A stretch of DNA of 64,000 nt, taken from contig NZ_CAXPMC010000016.1 of NCBI RefSeq assembly GCF_964218355.1, positions 124,001-188,000 on the forward strand, given 5' to 3'. A model generated the notes under the pieces. That model had not been told where the DNA came from, did not search any database, and saw only the letters and a list, made by a program, of their open reading frames with translations. Positions within the stretch are counted from its first letter, which is position 1, and the number at the start of each line of letters is the position of its first letter. Below, piece by piece: positions 38,306 to 47,175 of this stretch. A program made the position numbers and the translations under genes. The DNA comes from Ferrovibrio sp964218355. Lineage in GTDB: Bacteria; Pseudomonadota; Alphaproteobacteria; Ferrovibrionales; Ferrovibrionaceae.

Positions 38306-41300
38306 TTGACGGAACGTTCGGGTTTCCCGGCGGGGCTTGCTGCATTGATTGCCGCCGCGTCGATCCTGTCCGGCCTGACGGCCGGATTCCTGCAGCGGGA
38401 CCGCCAGGACCGTCTTTATGCATCCCAGTTTGCCGGCCTGACCTCCGAATTCAGCGGCCTGATCGCGGATCGCTTCCAGCTGTATGAATACGGCCTGCGC
38501 GGCGCGCGCGGCGTGGTGCTGACCGCCGGGCCGGACAGGATCACCCGGCTGCAGTTCGAACGCTATTACGAATCCCGCGAACTGCGGCGGGAATTTCCCG
38601 GCGCCCGCGGCATCGGCTATACCATCCGCGTCGCCAATGCCGATTCCGCCGCCTTCGCCCAGGCCGCCCGGGCCGACAATTTCCCGCTTTTCGCCATCCG
38701 CGAACTCGCCCCGAATGCCGGCGAACGGTTTGTCATCAAGTATATCTACCCGCTGGAGGGCAATGGCGGCGCCACCGGCCTCGACATCGCCTCCGAGGCG
38801 AACCGGCGCGGCGCCGCCATCGCCGCGGCCCGCAGCGGCAATCCGCAGCTGACCGCGCCGATCACGCTGGTGCAGGCCACCGGCGAGGTCAATCACGGCT
38901 TCCTGCTGCTGCTGCCGGTCTATGCCGGGCAGGCCCATCCCGCCAATGCGGAAGAGCGGCTGGCGGCCACGGTCGGCTGGACCTATTCGCCGCTGGTGGT
39001 CGGCGAGGTGCTGCATAACCTGGGGCCGCGCCGGGACGAGATCGCCTTCTCGCTGACCGATACTGCCGAGGAAACCAGCTTCTATGCCTCTCCCGGCTTC
39101 GATCCGGCCGCCGTCACGGACGGCCGGCTGGCCACCACTGCCGAAATCGTGATCTTCGGCCGCCGCTGGCTCGTCCGCTACCATATCCTGCCCGCCTTCC
39201 TCGCCAAGCATGGAGCGGTTTCCCCCTGGCTGCTGGGCGGGGTGATCGCCGGCATCGGCCTGCTGCTGGCAATCGCCGCCTATGGCATTGCGCGGAACCG
39301 CGAACGGTCCGGCACCATGAAGCGGCAGCAGGAATCTTTCGCCTATGGCATCGTCGATGCCGCGCCGCAGGCCCTGATCGTGGCCGACGAGGACGGCCGG
39401 ATCGTGCGCGCCAATCCCTTCGCAGCCGGCCTGTTCGGCTGGAGCACCGAAGCCCTGGCCGGCAAGCAGATCGAAGACCTGATGCCGGCAGAATTCCGCA
39501 TTGCCCATGCCCAGCAGCGCCGGCAATACGATTATGCCGTCAGGGTGATGGGCCGGCAGCGCGAGGTGATCGCCCGGCGCCGCGACGGTTCGAAATTCCC
39601 GGCCCAGATCCATCTGGCGCCGATGGATATCGGCGGCCAGCGGCTGGTGGTGGCCGGCGTGACCGACGTGTCGGCCGAGCGCGAGGCCATCAAGGTCCTC
39701 TCGGCCGCCCAGCAGCGCTGGCAGGAACTGGCCAATTCCCTGCCGCAGCTGGTCTGGACCTGCGATGCCTCGGGGGCCTGCGACTTCCTCAGCGAGCAAT
39801 GGGCCCGCTATACCGGCATTCCGGCCGAGGCCCAGCTTGGTGCAGGCTGGCTCGACCAGGTGCATCCGGATGACCGCGACGGACTGGTGGCTGCCTGGCA
39901 GGAATCGGTGGCGACCAGCACCTCCTTCCGGGTCGAGTTCCGCATCCGCCGGCATGACGGCCAGTACCGCCTGTTCTATACCCGTGCCGAGCCGATCCTC
40001 GACAGCGCCGGCAAGGTCATGCGCTGGATCGGCTCGAACACCGACATCGAGGAGCGGTACCAGGCCGAGCAGAAGGTCCGCGCCCTGCTGGAGGAGATGG
40101 AAGCCCGCGTGGCCGAACGCACGGCCGATCTGGACACGGCGCGGCGGGATCTGGAAAACATCCTGAATGCGATTCCCTCGATGATCGCCTACTGGGACAG
40201 CAACCTGCACAACCGTTTTGCCAACCATGCCTATGAACACTGGTTCGGGGTCACCCCGGGCTGGCTGAAGGGCCGGCACATGCGCGAATTGCTGGGCGAC
40301 GCCCTGTTCGAGAAAAACCGGCCATTCGTCGAGGCCGCCCTGCGCGGCGAGCCGCAAAGATTCGAACGGGACCTGACCGATCAGACCGGCAAGACCCATG
40401 CGACACAGGCCCATTACCTGCCGGACATCCAGAACGGAACGGTGCTCGGCTTCTATGTCCTGGTTTTCGATGTCAGCGATCTGAAGGCCTCCGAAATCGC
40501 GCAGAAAGCCGCCCGCGAGGCGGCCGAGGAAGCGACCCGGGCAAAATCGGCCTTCCTGACCTCGATGAGCCACGAACTGCGCACGCCGATGAATTCCATC
40601 CTCGGCTTTGCCGATCTTCTGGTCGGACAGTTTTTCGGCCAGCTGAACGACAAGCAGGCCGAATATGCCAGCATCATCAAGAAAAGCGGCGAGCATCTGC
40701 TGAAGCTGATGGACGAGGTGCTGGAGCTGAGCAAGATCGAGGCCGGCCGAATCTCGGTTTCCATCGAGCCGGTGAATGTCGTCGCCACGGTGAAATCGGC
40801 GGTGGCCACGCTGCAGCCGCTGGCGGAGCGCAACCGGGTGACGATCGATGCCAGGGGCGTGGCGCCGGACGACCTTTTCATCTCCGCCGACCTGACCCGG
40901 ATTTCACAGATCCTGATCAATCTCGGCAGCAACGCGATCAAGTACAACCGCCGCGGCGGCTGGGTGAAATTCTCCTGCGAAATCCTGTCCGACGATTTCG
41001 TGCGCATCCGGGTGGCCGATAACGGCCGCGGCATCCCGCAGGGCCGCCAGGCCGGCGCCTTCCAGGCCTTCAACCGCATGGGCGCCGAACAGGGCACGGT
41101 CGAGGGCACCGGCGTCGGACTGGCGCTGGTGAAGAACCTCGCCGAGATGATGGGCGGCCGGGTCGGTTTCGAAAGCACCGAAGGGGAAGGCAGCGTGTTC
41201 TGGGTCGACATGCTGAAGGCCGAAGCCGACAGCGTGGACGATCTGGCCCGGACCGAGGCCGGCCTGCCGGTGCAGATTCCGGCGGCGACCGGGCCGATGC

Positions 41301-41698
41301 GGGTTCTGTATGTCGAGGATAACGAGAATAACCGGCAGCTGTTCCGGCATTTCATGGCCGTGCTCAAGAATGTGGAGGTGATCGAGGCGCCGGATGGCCT
41401 TGGCGGCCTCCATGCCGCGCGGACCCGCCGGCCCGACCTGATTTTCCTCGACATCAACCTGCCCGGCATGAACGGCTACGACGTGCTGCGGGAAATCAAG
41501 GCCGACCCCGCCCTGAAGGCGATACCGGTCATTGCCCTGACGGCAAACGCGATGTCCGGCGATGCCGAACGGGGCATCGCCATGGGTTTCGACCGCTATC
41601 TGGAAAAGCCGGTCCGCCTCGACCAGATCCTGCGCACCGTGCAGGCTTTCCAGGATCAGATCGAAGAACGGCGCGCCGAACAGGCCGCGGACAGCTAG
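38306..41698 (+). CDS. CHASE-domain hybrid histidine kinase with three PAS domains, probable TTG start
   Basis: An inner-membrane sensor of 1130 residues from the TTG at 38306, which has GGGGGAAG upstream; an alternative GTG at 38252 has no ribosome binding site and would add 18 residues. Order: membrane segment about 9-28; periplasmic CHASE domain about 55-270 (QFERYYESRELRREFPGARG is typical); second membrane segment about 305-327; PAS near 345, 475 and 610 with a coiled coil (about 585-610) before the third; HisKA with His756 (SMSHELRTPMNS); HATPase_c with NLGSNAIKYN, DNGRGIP and GTGVGLALV; receiver with Asp1049 (IFLDINLPGMNG). The signal is unknown; CHASE domains bind small extracellular ligands. 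Confidence 0.92.
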   Translation: MTERSGFPAGLAALIAAASILSGLTAGFLQRDRQDRLYASQFAGLTSEFSGLIADRFQLYEYGLRGARGVVLTAGPDRITRLQFERYYESRELRREFPGARGIGYTIRVANADSAAFAQAARADNFPLFAIRELAPNAGERFVIKYIYPLEGNGGATGLDIASEANRRGAAIAAARSGNPQLTAPITLVQATGEVNHGFLLLLPVYAGQAHPANAEERLAATVGWTYSPLVVGEVLHNLGPRRDEIAFSLTDTAEETSFYASPGFDPAAVTDGRLATTAEIVIFGRRWLVRYHILPAFLAKHGAVSPWLLGGVIAGIGLLLAIAAYGIARNRERSGTMKRQQESFAYGIVDAAPQALIVADEDGRIVRANPFAAGLFGWSTEALAGKQIEDLMPAEFRIAHAQQRRQYDYAVRVMGRQREVIARRRDGSKFPAQIHLAPMDIGGQRLVVAGVTDVSAEREAIKVLSAAQQRWQELANSLPQLVWTCDASGACDFLSEQWARYTGIPAEAQLGAGWLDQVHPDDRDGLVAAWQESVATSTSFRVEFRIRRHDGQYRLFYTRAEPILDSAGKVMRWIGSNTDIEERYQAEQKVRALLEEMEARVAERTADLDTARRDLENILNAIPSMIAYWDSNLHNRFANHAYEHWFGVTPGWLKGRHMRELLGDALFEKNRPFVEAALRGEPQRFERDLTDQTGKTHATQAHYLPDIQNGTVLGFYVLVFDVSDLKASEIAQKAAREAAEEATRAKSAFLTSMSHELRTPMNSILGFADLLVGQFFGQLNDKQAEYASIIKKSGEHLLKLMDEVLELSKIEAGRISVSIEPVNVVATVKSAVATLQPLAERNRVTIDARGVAPDDLFISADLTRISQILINLGSNAIKYNRRGGWVKFSCEILSDDFVRIRVADNGRGIPQGRQAGAFQAFNRMGAEQGTVEGTGVGLALVKNLAEMMGGRVGFESTEGEGSVFWVDMLKAEADSVDDLARTEAGLPVQIPAATGPMRVLYVEDNENNRQLFRHFMAVLKNVEVIEAPDGLGGLHAARTRRPDLIFLDINLPGMNGYDVLREIKADPALKAIPVIALTANAMSGDAERGIAMGFDRYLEKPVRLDQILRTVQAFQDQIEERRAEQAADS

Positions 41699-42144
41699 CC
41701 GCCCGCGGCGCCCGCATCGTCGCCGGCCGCCTCTGCCGCATCCGCCCTGGCCTCCGCCGCAGCCGCGGCCGGATCACGCGGCGGTTCCGGCCGCGAGAGA
41801 ATGAAGGCGGCGGCCCCGGCCATCGCGGCGGCCTGCACCCCCAGCAGCCAGGCCTGCAGCCCGGCCAGCGCGCCGGCCGCCAGGGTCAGCACCATCACGG
41901 CCACCGCCGTAACCTTGGCCCGCCGCGCGATGGCGCCATGGCGCTGCCAGTCGGCGATCACCGGACCGAAACGGCGATGCCCGGTCAGCCAGGCATGCAG
42001 CCGGGGCGAGGACCGCGCGAAGGCAAAGGCCGCCAGCAGGAAAAACGGCGTCGCCGGCAGCAGCGGCAGCACCACCCCGGCAATGCCGAGGCCGGTGGCC
42101 AGCAGGCCGAGACCGGACCAGAGGGGACGCACCAGCGGACGCAT
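41695..42144 (-). CDS. YbaN/DUF454 family inner-membrane protein
   Basis: A 149-residue membrane protein. The DUF454 pattern is clear: RPLWSGLGLLATGLGIAGVVLPLLPATPFFLLAAFAFARSSPRLHAWL, then FGPVIADWQRHGAIARRAK. Three to four membrane segments, with an Ala/Asp/Glu-rich tail. I chose the ATG at 42144, which starts at the family's usual MRPL; the longer frame upstream runs into the low-GC block. Its stop overlaps the convergent kinase stop within a shared CTAG. Confidence 0.85.
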   Translation of the reverse strand: MRPLVRPLWSGLGLLATGLGIAGVVLPLLPATPFFLLAAFAFARSSPRLHAWLTGHRRFGPVIADWQRHGAIARRAKVTAVAVMVLTLAAGALAGLQAWLLGVQAAAMAGAAAFILSRPEPPRDPAAAAAEARADAAEAAGDDAGAAGG

Positions 42145-44157
42145 ACAGAGCAGTATGGCATGGGCGACACAAATCCAATAGCTGCAACAATCAAAGCTAC
42201 TCTGCCAGCATCGCCTGTATTCGGCGGAATAAACCATCCAACGTACCCTTGGCGTCTCGCTCTTGAAGCATTGGCAAGGTCATTCTAGACGCGGCCTCTC
42301 CGCACAGGCGGCGTTTTGCATTGCTCGCCTTTTTCTTTATATCAGCATCATCCAGTTGATCCCACGGCCGAGCACCGTCGGCCATCAAATGAATCTGTTG
42401 AGCTACCAGCAATGGAACATCGCAATCATCATCAACAGCAATTCGAACATTAAGTGCGTTCAGTATTGCATCAGGATGAAGATAATTTTCGATTTCTCTC
42501 TTGCAGGTTAGCAACGCAAAATCCCCATTTCCCCTACCATTCACTTCGTCGACCTGCGCCTGATAACCTGCCTCATTATCGCGGTCATAAAAATGAACTT
42601 CGCGTTTGTGCAAACCACGTAAATAGCGGCGATTGACCCAATGCTTGAGCGTTCCACCACCCGTAACAACAAATGCAACGCGAGGGTCTGTAGCCAAATC
42701 TATATGGCCATAAAGTCTTGAGAGATGCTCAAGGCAAATAACATCCGTGGGGCCTTCGACATACAGGAGAAGCCTCACCCTGTTATCTGGTAAAACACCC
42801 AATTGATCTGCGACAACCCTTAGTATCTCATCATCGACATCAACAATCCTTGGATGGAGAAGTTCATCACGCCTGACGTAGCGAATGCCGGATGAAGGAA
42901 CTAACGAAGCAATTCCGGGCACATGCGTCGTTACAATCACCTGAACTCCGGAGGCTTCACTAAGATCTATCAATGCGTTTATTAGCATCTTTTGATTTAC
43001 TGGATGCTGAGAGCTTTCGGGTTCTTCTATGGCGTAAATAATCCCGGGAGCGCCACTTTCAGCTTGCCGGCGCTCCGCTTCAGCACGGAAGAAATTTAAC
43101 AAAATTAGGCGTCGGACTCCGGACCCACGTTTGTTTATCGGCACCGCATTCTGATCTGTCAGAGAAAATTTAAATGATGCCCATTTAGGTTCTGCCTTTG
43201 GGGTCGGTCTTAAGGCATCCGCTAGAGATGCGTCCATCTCTCGAAGCTTTTCTAATGTCTGTTGCGCGACAGCCTCAACCCTCGCTCGAACAGCTTCCTT
43301 TATCTTGTCTAACTCCCCCTCCATGGCCCTAACGGCTTCTTTGACCGCCGCATCAAGCGGGTCTGTGATCTCAGAATCATCATCGCGACTTGGGCGATCA
43401 GCCTGAAACAGTGCAAATGCAGGAAGGTACCTCTGAATTTGCGCCCATATTTTCTTTCCGTCCTCTTCGCTCAACGGAACCTTGGTGGGCTGTAAGTTTA
43501 ATGCACCAACGTGCCTCCAGATGCTGTTGCGAATATCCGAGTTTACTCGCTCATCCACCTCTTCAAGTGCCGCACCAATTTCTCGGGCCCGCGCCTTGAG
43601 CTTTGCGTTGTTCAACTGCAGCAGATCATTCGCTCCAGCCACGACAGGATGTAGCGCCAATGCAAACACGCGCACAGCCATCTTTGCCGTACTGAGATCG
43701 TACTCTTTTAGAATTTCCAATCTTCCCGCTGCATTTAGAAGATGCTCTTTCGCGAGCGTTGTTCTCGCTTGCGCATCAAGAACCACTTCGTATGGCAGAT
43801 CTTCGAACTGACAGGAAATGCGAATTATCCGCTCTTGGCTGCGGACATTTAGGTCCTCGGCATCAGGCTTCTCTTCATCAAAAAAGATACGAAGCGCCTC
43901 CAGCAAAGTGCTCTTTCCCACGTCGTTTCGGCCAATGATCGAGGTAAAGGCTTCAAGTGTAAAAGACGTGGGTTCCAGATAGCCTCGAAACCCTTCAATC
44001 GTTAATTGATGCAATCTCATCTTCCGCTCCCCATGCAGCCGCCCCCTAATTCCTTCGAAACAAATACAACCTAAGGCAGTTCTTGTGGCTGAAAATTGAA
44101 CCTTATTGCAATAGTTCATTTTTTGTTCTATATTTCACATAAAGCCCTGCTGCCGGA
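42145..44157. other. Low-GC block, probably acquired
   Basis: Base composition falls sharply to below half G+C by eye across this block, against about two thirds outside, and codon choice changes with it (many A/T-ending codons). It contains exactly one gene, the OLD nuclease, and ends on both sides close to chromosomal genes. I looked for terminal direct repeats, a tRNA or an integrase and found none. Confidence 0.75.
42197..44020 (-). CDS. OLD-family ATP-dependent endonuclease (AAA15 ATPase + TOPRIM)
   Basis: A 607-residue protein. ABC-type ATPase parts: Walker A GRNDVGKST (30-38), signature NKRGSGVRR (297-304), Walker B IIYAIEEPESSQ (327-338) and H-loop TTH (364-366). A helical/coiled insert lies between about 140 and 270. 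The C-terminal TOPRIM has Glu422 (LLYVEGPTDVI), the YDRDN pair Asp479/Asp481, and KREIENYL (507-514), the metal site of DNA-cutting OLD nucleases. The start at 44020 has a GGAG/GGAAG site; upstream in-frame codons lack homology. OLD proteins act in phage or plasmid exclusion, some with a partner helicase (Gabija), but no such gene is adjacent. Solitary class 1 OLD is the best reading. Confidence 0.9.
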   Translation of the reverse strand: MRLHQLTIEGFRGYLEPTSFTLEAFTSIIGRNDVGKSTLLEALRIFFDEEKPDAEDLNVRSQERIIRISCQFEDLPYEVVLDAQARTTLAKEHLLNAAGRLEILKEYDLSTAKMAVRVFALALHPVVAGANDLLQLNNAKLKARAREIGAALEEVDERVNSDIRNSIWRHVGALNLQPTKVPLSEEDGKKIWAQIQRYLPAFALFQADRPSRDDDSEITDPLDAAVKEAVRAMEGELDKIKEAVRARVEAVAQQTLEKLREMDASLADALRPTPKAEPKWASFKFSLTDQNAVPINKRGSGVRRLILLNFFRAEAERRQAESGAPGIIYAIEEPESSQHPVNQKMLINALIDLSEASGVQVIVTTHVPGIASLVPSSGIRYVRRDELLHPRIVDVDDEILRVVADQLGVLPDNRVRLLLYVEGPTDVICLEHLSRLYGHIDLATDPRVAFVVTGGGTLKHWVNRRYLRGLHKREVHFYDRDNEAGYQAQVDEVNGRGNGDFALLTCKREIENYLHPDAILNALNVRIAVDDDCDVPLLVAQQIHLMADGARPWDQLDDADIKKKASNAKRRLCGEAASRMTLPMLQERDAKGTLDGLFRRIQAMLAE

Positions 44158-44211
44158 CATCGTGAATCTGCCTGTGGGAGGCATGCCTGCATGGCACGGC
44201 CTGCCCCACCC

Positions 44212-44256
44212 GATCTGTCCCGCCCCGATCTGCCCCGCCCTGATCTGTCACGGGCA
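44212..44256. repeat. Tandem repeat, three 15-bp units
   Basis: Three consecutive units of the form GATCTGTCCCGCCCC, the third less exact at its end. Part of the repeat-dense interval between the OLD gene and rpsA. Confidence 0.75.
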
Positions 44257-44266
44257 CCCGGCGGAC

Positions 44267-44308
44267 CCGGACCGGAAGCCCCGGGCCGAAAGCCCCGGAC
44301 CGGAAGCC
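44267..44308. repeat. Tandem repeat, three 14-bp units
   Basis: Three consecutive units of CCGGACCGGAAGCC, the middle with two changes (CCGGGCCGAAAGCC). It begins 10 bp after the previous repeat and has a different unit length. Confidence 0.75.
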
Positions 44309-44359
44309 TGCGGGCGATGCCCGGCGCGGATGGGCGGGAACGGGTGCCAACCGGCACCG

Positions 44360-44441
44360 GATGGGCGCCGATTGGCGCCGATGGGCATCGAATTGGCTCG
44401 AATTGGCATCCAATTGGACGCACTTGGCTGCAATTGGCTCG
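44360..44441. repeat. Tandem repeat, about eight 10-11-bp units
   Basis: Degenerate units around GATTGGCGCC / AATTGGCTCG repeat about eight times with 10-11 bp spacing, close to one helical turn. Third member of the repeat cluster. Together these occupy much of the 557-bp gap between OLD and rpsA; the rest (44021-44211) is AT-rich on the OLD side and shows no gene I would support. Confidence 0.7.
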
Positions 44442-44511
44442 CAGCAGGCCGGTGCCGGCCGGCCTCTGTCCCGTCTTTTCAATATGTTGACCGGCCGCAG
44501 CCCGGTCGCGC

Positions 44512-44548
44512 CAAAAGAAAAACCCCGGCGGATCGCACCGCCGGGGTT
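44512..44548 (-). terminator. Terminator after rpsA
   Basis: Read on the minus strand: an 11-bp stem (44521-44531 with 44538-44548), six-base loop, then TTTC and further T (44512-44520). It lies about 30 bp after the rpsA stop and is a textbook rho-independent terminator. Confidence 0.9.
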
Positions 44549-44577
44549 TCCCGAAGTCTGTCCGGAAGCGAGGCGGC

Positions 44578-46305
44578 TTACTGGCCGGCCTCGTCGTCCT
44601 TCTTCTTGCGCATGGCGGCACCCAGGATGTCGCCCAGCGAGGCGCCCGAGTCGGTGGAGCCATACTGCTCCATCGCCTTGCGGTCCTCTTCCATCTCCAG
44701 CGCCTTGACCGACAGGGTCAGCTTGCGGGCGCGGCCGTCGATGGTGACGATCTTGGCATCCAGCTTGTCGCCGACCGAGAAGCGCTCCGGGCGCTGCTCG
44801 TCGCGGTCGCGGCTCAGCTCCACCTTGCGGATGTAGCCCTGCACGCCGTCGCCGACGCTGACGGTCAGGCCGCGCGGATCGACCGCAGCCACCGTGCAGG
44901 TGACCACCGAACCCTTCTTCAGGTCGCCGAGCGACTGGAAGGGGTCATTGGCCAGCTGCTTGATGCCGAGGCTGATGCGCTCCTTCTCGACATCGATGTC
45001 GAGCACCTGCGCCTGCACCACCTGGCCCTTCTGGTATTCGGCGATCGCCTGCTCGCCCGGCTTGTTCCAGTCGAGATCCGACAGATGGACCATGCCGTCG
45101 ACGCCGCCATCGAGACCGATGAAGAGGCCGAACTCGGTGATGTTCTTGATCTCGCCCTCGATGTTCGAACCGACCGGATGCTTCTCGGCGAAGGCATCCC
45201 ACGGATTCGACATGCACTGCTTGAGACCCAGGCTGATGCGGCGCTTGGCCGGATCGACCTCGAGCACCATCACTTCCACTTCCTGCGAAGTCGAAACGAT
45301 CTTGCCCGGATGGACGTTCTTCTTGGTCCAGCTCATCTCGGAGACGTGCACCAGACCCTCGACGCCCGGCTCCAGCTCCACGAAGGCGCCGTAGTCGGTG
45401 ATGTTGGTGACGCGGCCCATGAAGCGCGCCGTCACCGGGTACTTGGACTTCACGCCCTCCCACGGATCGGCTTCCAGCTGCTTCATGCCGAGGCTGATGC
45501 GCTGGGTTTCCGGATTGACGCGGATCACCTGCACCTTGACGGTAGCGCCGATCGAGAGGACTTCCGACGGATGGTTGACGCGACGCCAGGCGATGTCGGT
45601 GACATGCAGCAGGCCGTCGACGCCGCCGAGATCGACGAACGCACCGTAATCGGTGATGTTCTTGACCACGCCGTCGAGGATCTGGCCTTCCTTCAGGTTG
45701 GACACCAGCTCGCTGCGGGCCTCGGCGCGGCTCTCTTCCAGAACGGCGCGGCGCGACACGACGATGTTGCCGCGGCGGCGGTCCATCTTGAGGATCTGGA
45801 ACGGCGACGGCTGGCCCATCAGCGGGCCGATGTCGCGCACCGGACGGACGTCGACCTGGCTGCCCGGCAGGAAGGCGACGGCGCCCGACAGGTCGACGGT
45901 GAAGCCGCCCTTGACCTTGCCGAAGATCACGCCTTCGACGCGCTGGTTGGCGTTGAAGCTCTGCTCCAGCTTCTCCCAGGCTTCCTCGCGGCGGGCCTTG
46001 TCACGGCTGATGACGGCTTCGCCCTGGGCATTCTCGATGCGGTCGAGGAACACCTCGACCACGTCGCCCACCTTGATCTCGGGCGCACGGCCCGGACCGG
46101 CGAATTCCTTCAGAGGGACGCGGCCCTCGCATTTCAGGCCGACATCGATGAGCGCGAAATCGTTCTCGATGGCGACCACGACGCCCTTGACCACCGAGCC
46201 TTCCATGGCGGAGGAGCTGGTGAACGACTCTTCGAGCAGGGCGGCAAAATTTTCGTTGCTGGCGAACGAGCTGTCATCAGCCCGCACAGCGCTGGTTTTA
46301 GCCAT
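44578..46305 (-). CDS. rpsA: 30S ribosomal protein S1
   Basis: A 575-residue S1 with six S1 (OB-fold) repeats at about 31-99, 117-183, 204-272, 289-359, 376-446 and 463-532. The repeats carry the usual pattern, for example GAFVDLGGVDGLLHVTDIAW and GAFVELEPGVEGLVHVSEMSW. S1 binds mRNA on the 30S subunit and promotes initiation. The ribosome binding site AGGAG lies five bases before the ATG. It is 144 bp downstream of cmk, the usual cmk-rpsA order. Confidence 0.98.
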   Translation of the reverse strand: MAKTSAVRADDSSFASNENFAALLEESFTSSSAMEGSVVKGVVVAIENDFALIDVGLKCEGRVPLKEFAGPGRAPEIKVGDVVEVFLDRIENAQGEAVISRDKARREEAWEKLEQSFNANQRVEGVIFGKVKGGFTVDLSGAVAFLPGSQVDVRPVRDIGPLMGQPSPFQILKMDRRRGNIVVSRRAVLEESRAEARSELVSNLKEGQILDGVVKNITDYGAFVDLGGVDGLLHVTDIAWRRVNHPSEVLSIGATVKVQVIRVNPETQRISLGMKQLEADPWEGVKSKYPVTARFMGRVTNITDYGAFVELEPGVEGLVHVSEMSWTKKNVHPGKIVSTSQEVEVMVLEVDPAKRRISLGLKQCMSNPWDAFAEKHPVGSNIEGEIKNITEFGLFIGLDGGVDGMVHLSDLDWNKPGEQAIAEYQKGQVVQAQVLDIDVEKERISLGIKQLANDPFQSLGDLKKGSVVTCTVAAVDPRGLTVSVGDGVQGYIRKVELSRDRDEQRPERFSVGDKLDAKIVTIDGRARKLTLSVKALEMEEDRKAMEQYGSTDSGASLGDILGAAMRKKKDDEAGQ

Positions 46306-46449
46306 ATTGTCTCCTGGATGTCCCTGGGTTGGTGGCCTGCCGGTGCGCGGGATCCGCTCGGGATCCGATCTGGGCGCGACCGCGGGACGGTGCAGGCATC
46401 CGGCGCCGACGCAGCGACCGGGGGTTCGGTGGATCCGCCTGAAGCGGCG

Positions 46450-47124
46450 TCAGGGCTTCAGGGCTGCGGCAACGATCTCGGCGGCTGCCGCAACGGCCGC
46501 TTCTATATCCAAATCCGAGGTATCGAGCAAGTGCGCATCCCCGGCCGGCTTCAGCGGCGCCGTCTCGCGGGCCTGGTCCTGGGCGTCACGACGGCGCAAA
46601 TCCGCCAGAATCTGGTCGTAGGTGGCGTTTTCTCCCTTGTCGATCAGCTCTTTATGCCGACGGGCGGCCCGCACCTCGTCCCGCGCGGTCACAAACAGCT
46701 TCACCCGGGCATCCGGGCAGACCACGGTGCCGATATCGCGGCCGTCGAGGATGGCGCCGGCCTGCCCCCCCGGCGGGCGGGCGGCATAGCTCCGCTGGTA
46801 ATCCAGCAGGGCGGCCCGCACGCCGGGAATGGCCGCCACTTTCGAGGCGGCAAGGCCGACCGCCTCCGACCGCAGGTCGGGCGCCTTCAGGTCCGCCTCG
46901 GCCAGGCCGGCGGCGGCGGCCGTGGCGGCACCGGCATCGGCGGGATCGCCGCCCGCGCGCAGTACCTTCGATCCGACCGCCCGGTACAGGGCGCCGGTAT
47001 CGAGATAGGCAAAGCCGAACTGGGCGGCCAGCCGGCGGGCCAGCGTGCCCTTGCCGGCGGCAACGGGGCCGTCCACGGCGATGACCGGGGCACGGGCGGA
47101 AGCGGGGGCGGGATCAGCAGACAT
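46450..47124 (-). CDS. cmk: Cytidylate kinase
   Basis: A 224-residue kinase converting (d)CMP to (d)CDP. Walker A VDGPVAAGKGTLARRL, ALYRAVGSKVL, the substrate segment DGRDIGTVVCPDA, and ARRHKELIDKGENATYDQILADLRRRDAQD are all present. Length is normal. Followed by rpsA. A run of seven C on the plus strand within the gene is not special. Confidence 0.97.
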   Translation of the reverse strand: MSADPAPASARAPVIAVDGPVAAGKGTLARRLAAQFGFAYLDTGALYRAVGSKVLRAGGDPADAGAATAAAAGLAEADLKAPDLRSEAVGLAASKVAAIPGVRAALLDYQRSYAARPPGGQAGAILDGRDIGTVVCPDARVKLFVTARDEVRAARRHKELIDKGENATYDQILADLRRRDAQDQARETAPLKPAGDAHLLDTSDLDIEAAVAAAAEIVAAALKP

Positions 47125-47175
47125 CGCCAGCGGGTTTACCCGGATTGCCGCTGCTTTGCCACTCCCGGCCGCCGT

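Noticed and set aside
42197..44020. Gabija defence system
   Set aside because: The OLD protein resembles GajA in layout, but no UvrD-type GajB gene lies beside it; ybaN and rpsA are the neighbours.
44191..44490. 99-codon plus-strand frame over the tandem repeats, with GGGAGG upstream
   Set aside because: Only the 15-bp repeat keeps frame; the 14-bp and 10-11-bp repeats would shift it, composition is extreme and no family is seen.
46761..46768. C tract in cmk as a phase-variation site
   Set aside because: A run of seven occurs easily in DNA this GC-rich and cmk is essential; it argues for caution about the shorter tract in the polysaccharide locus.
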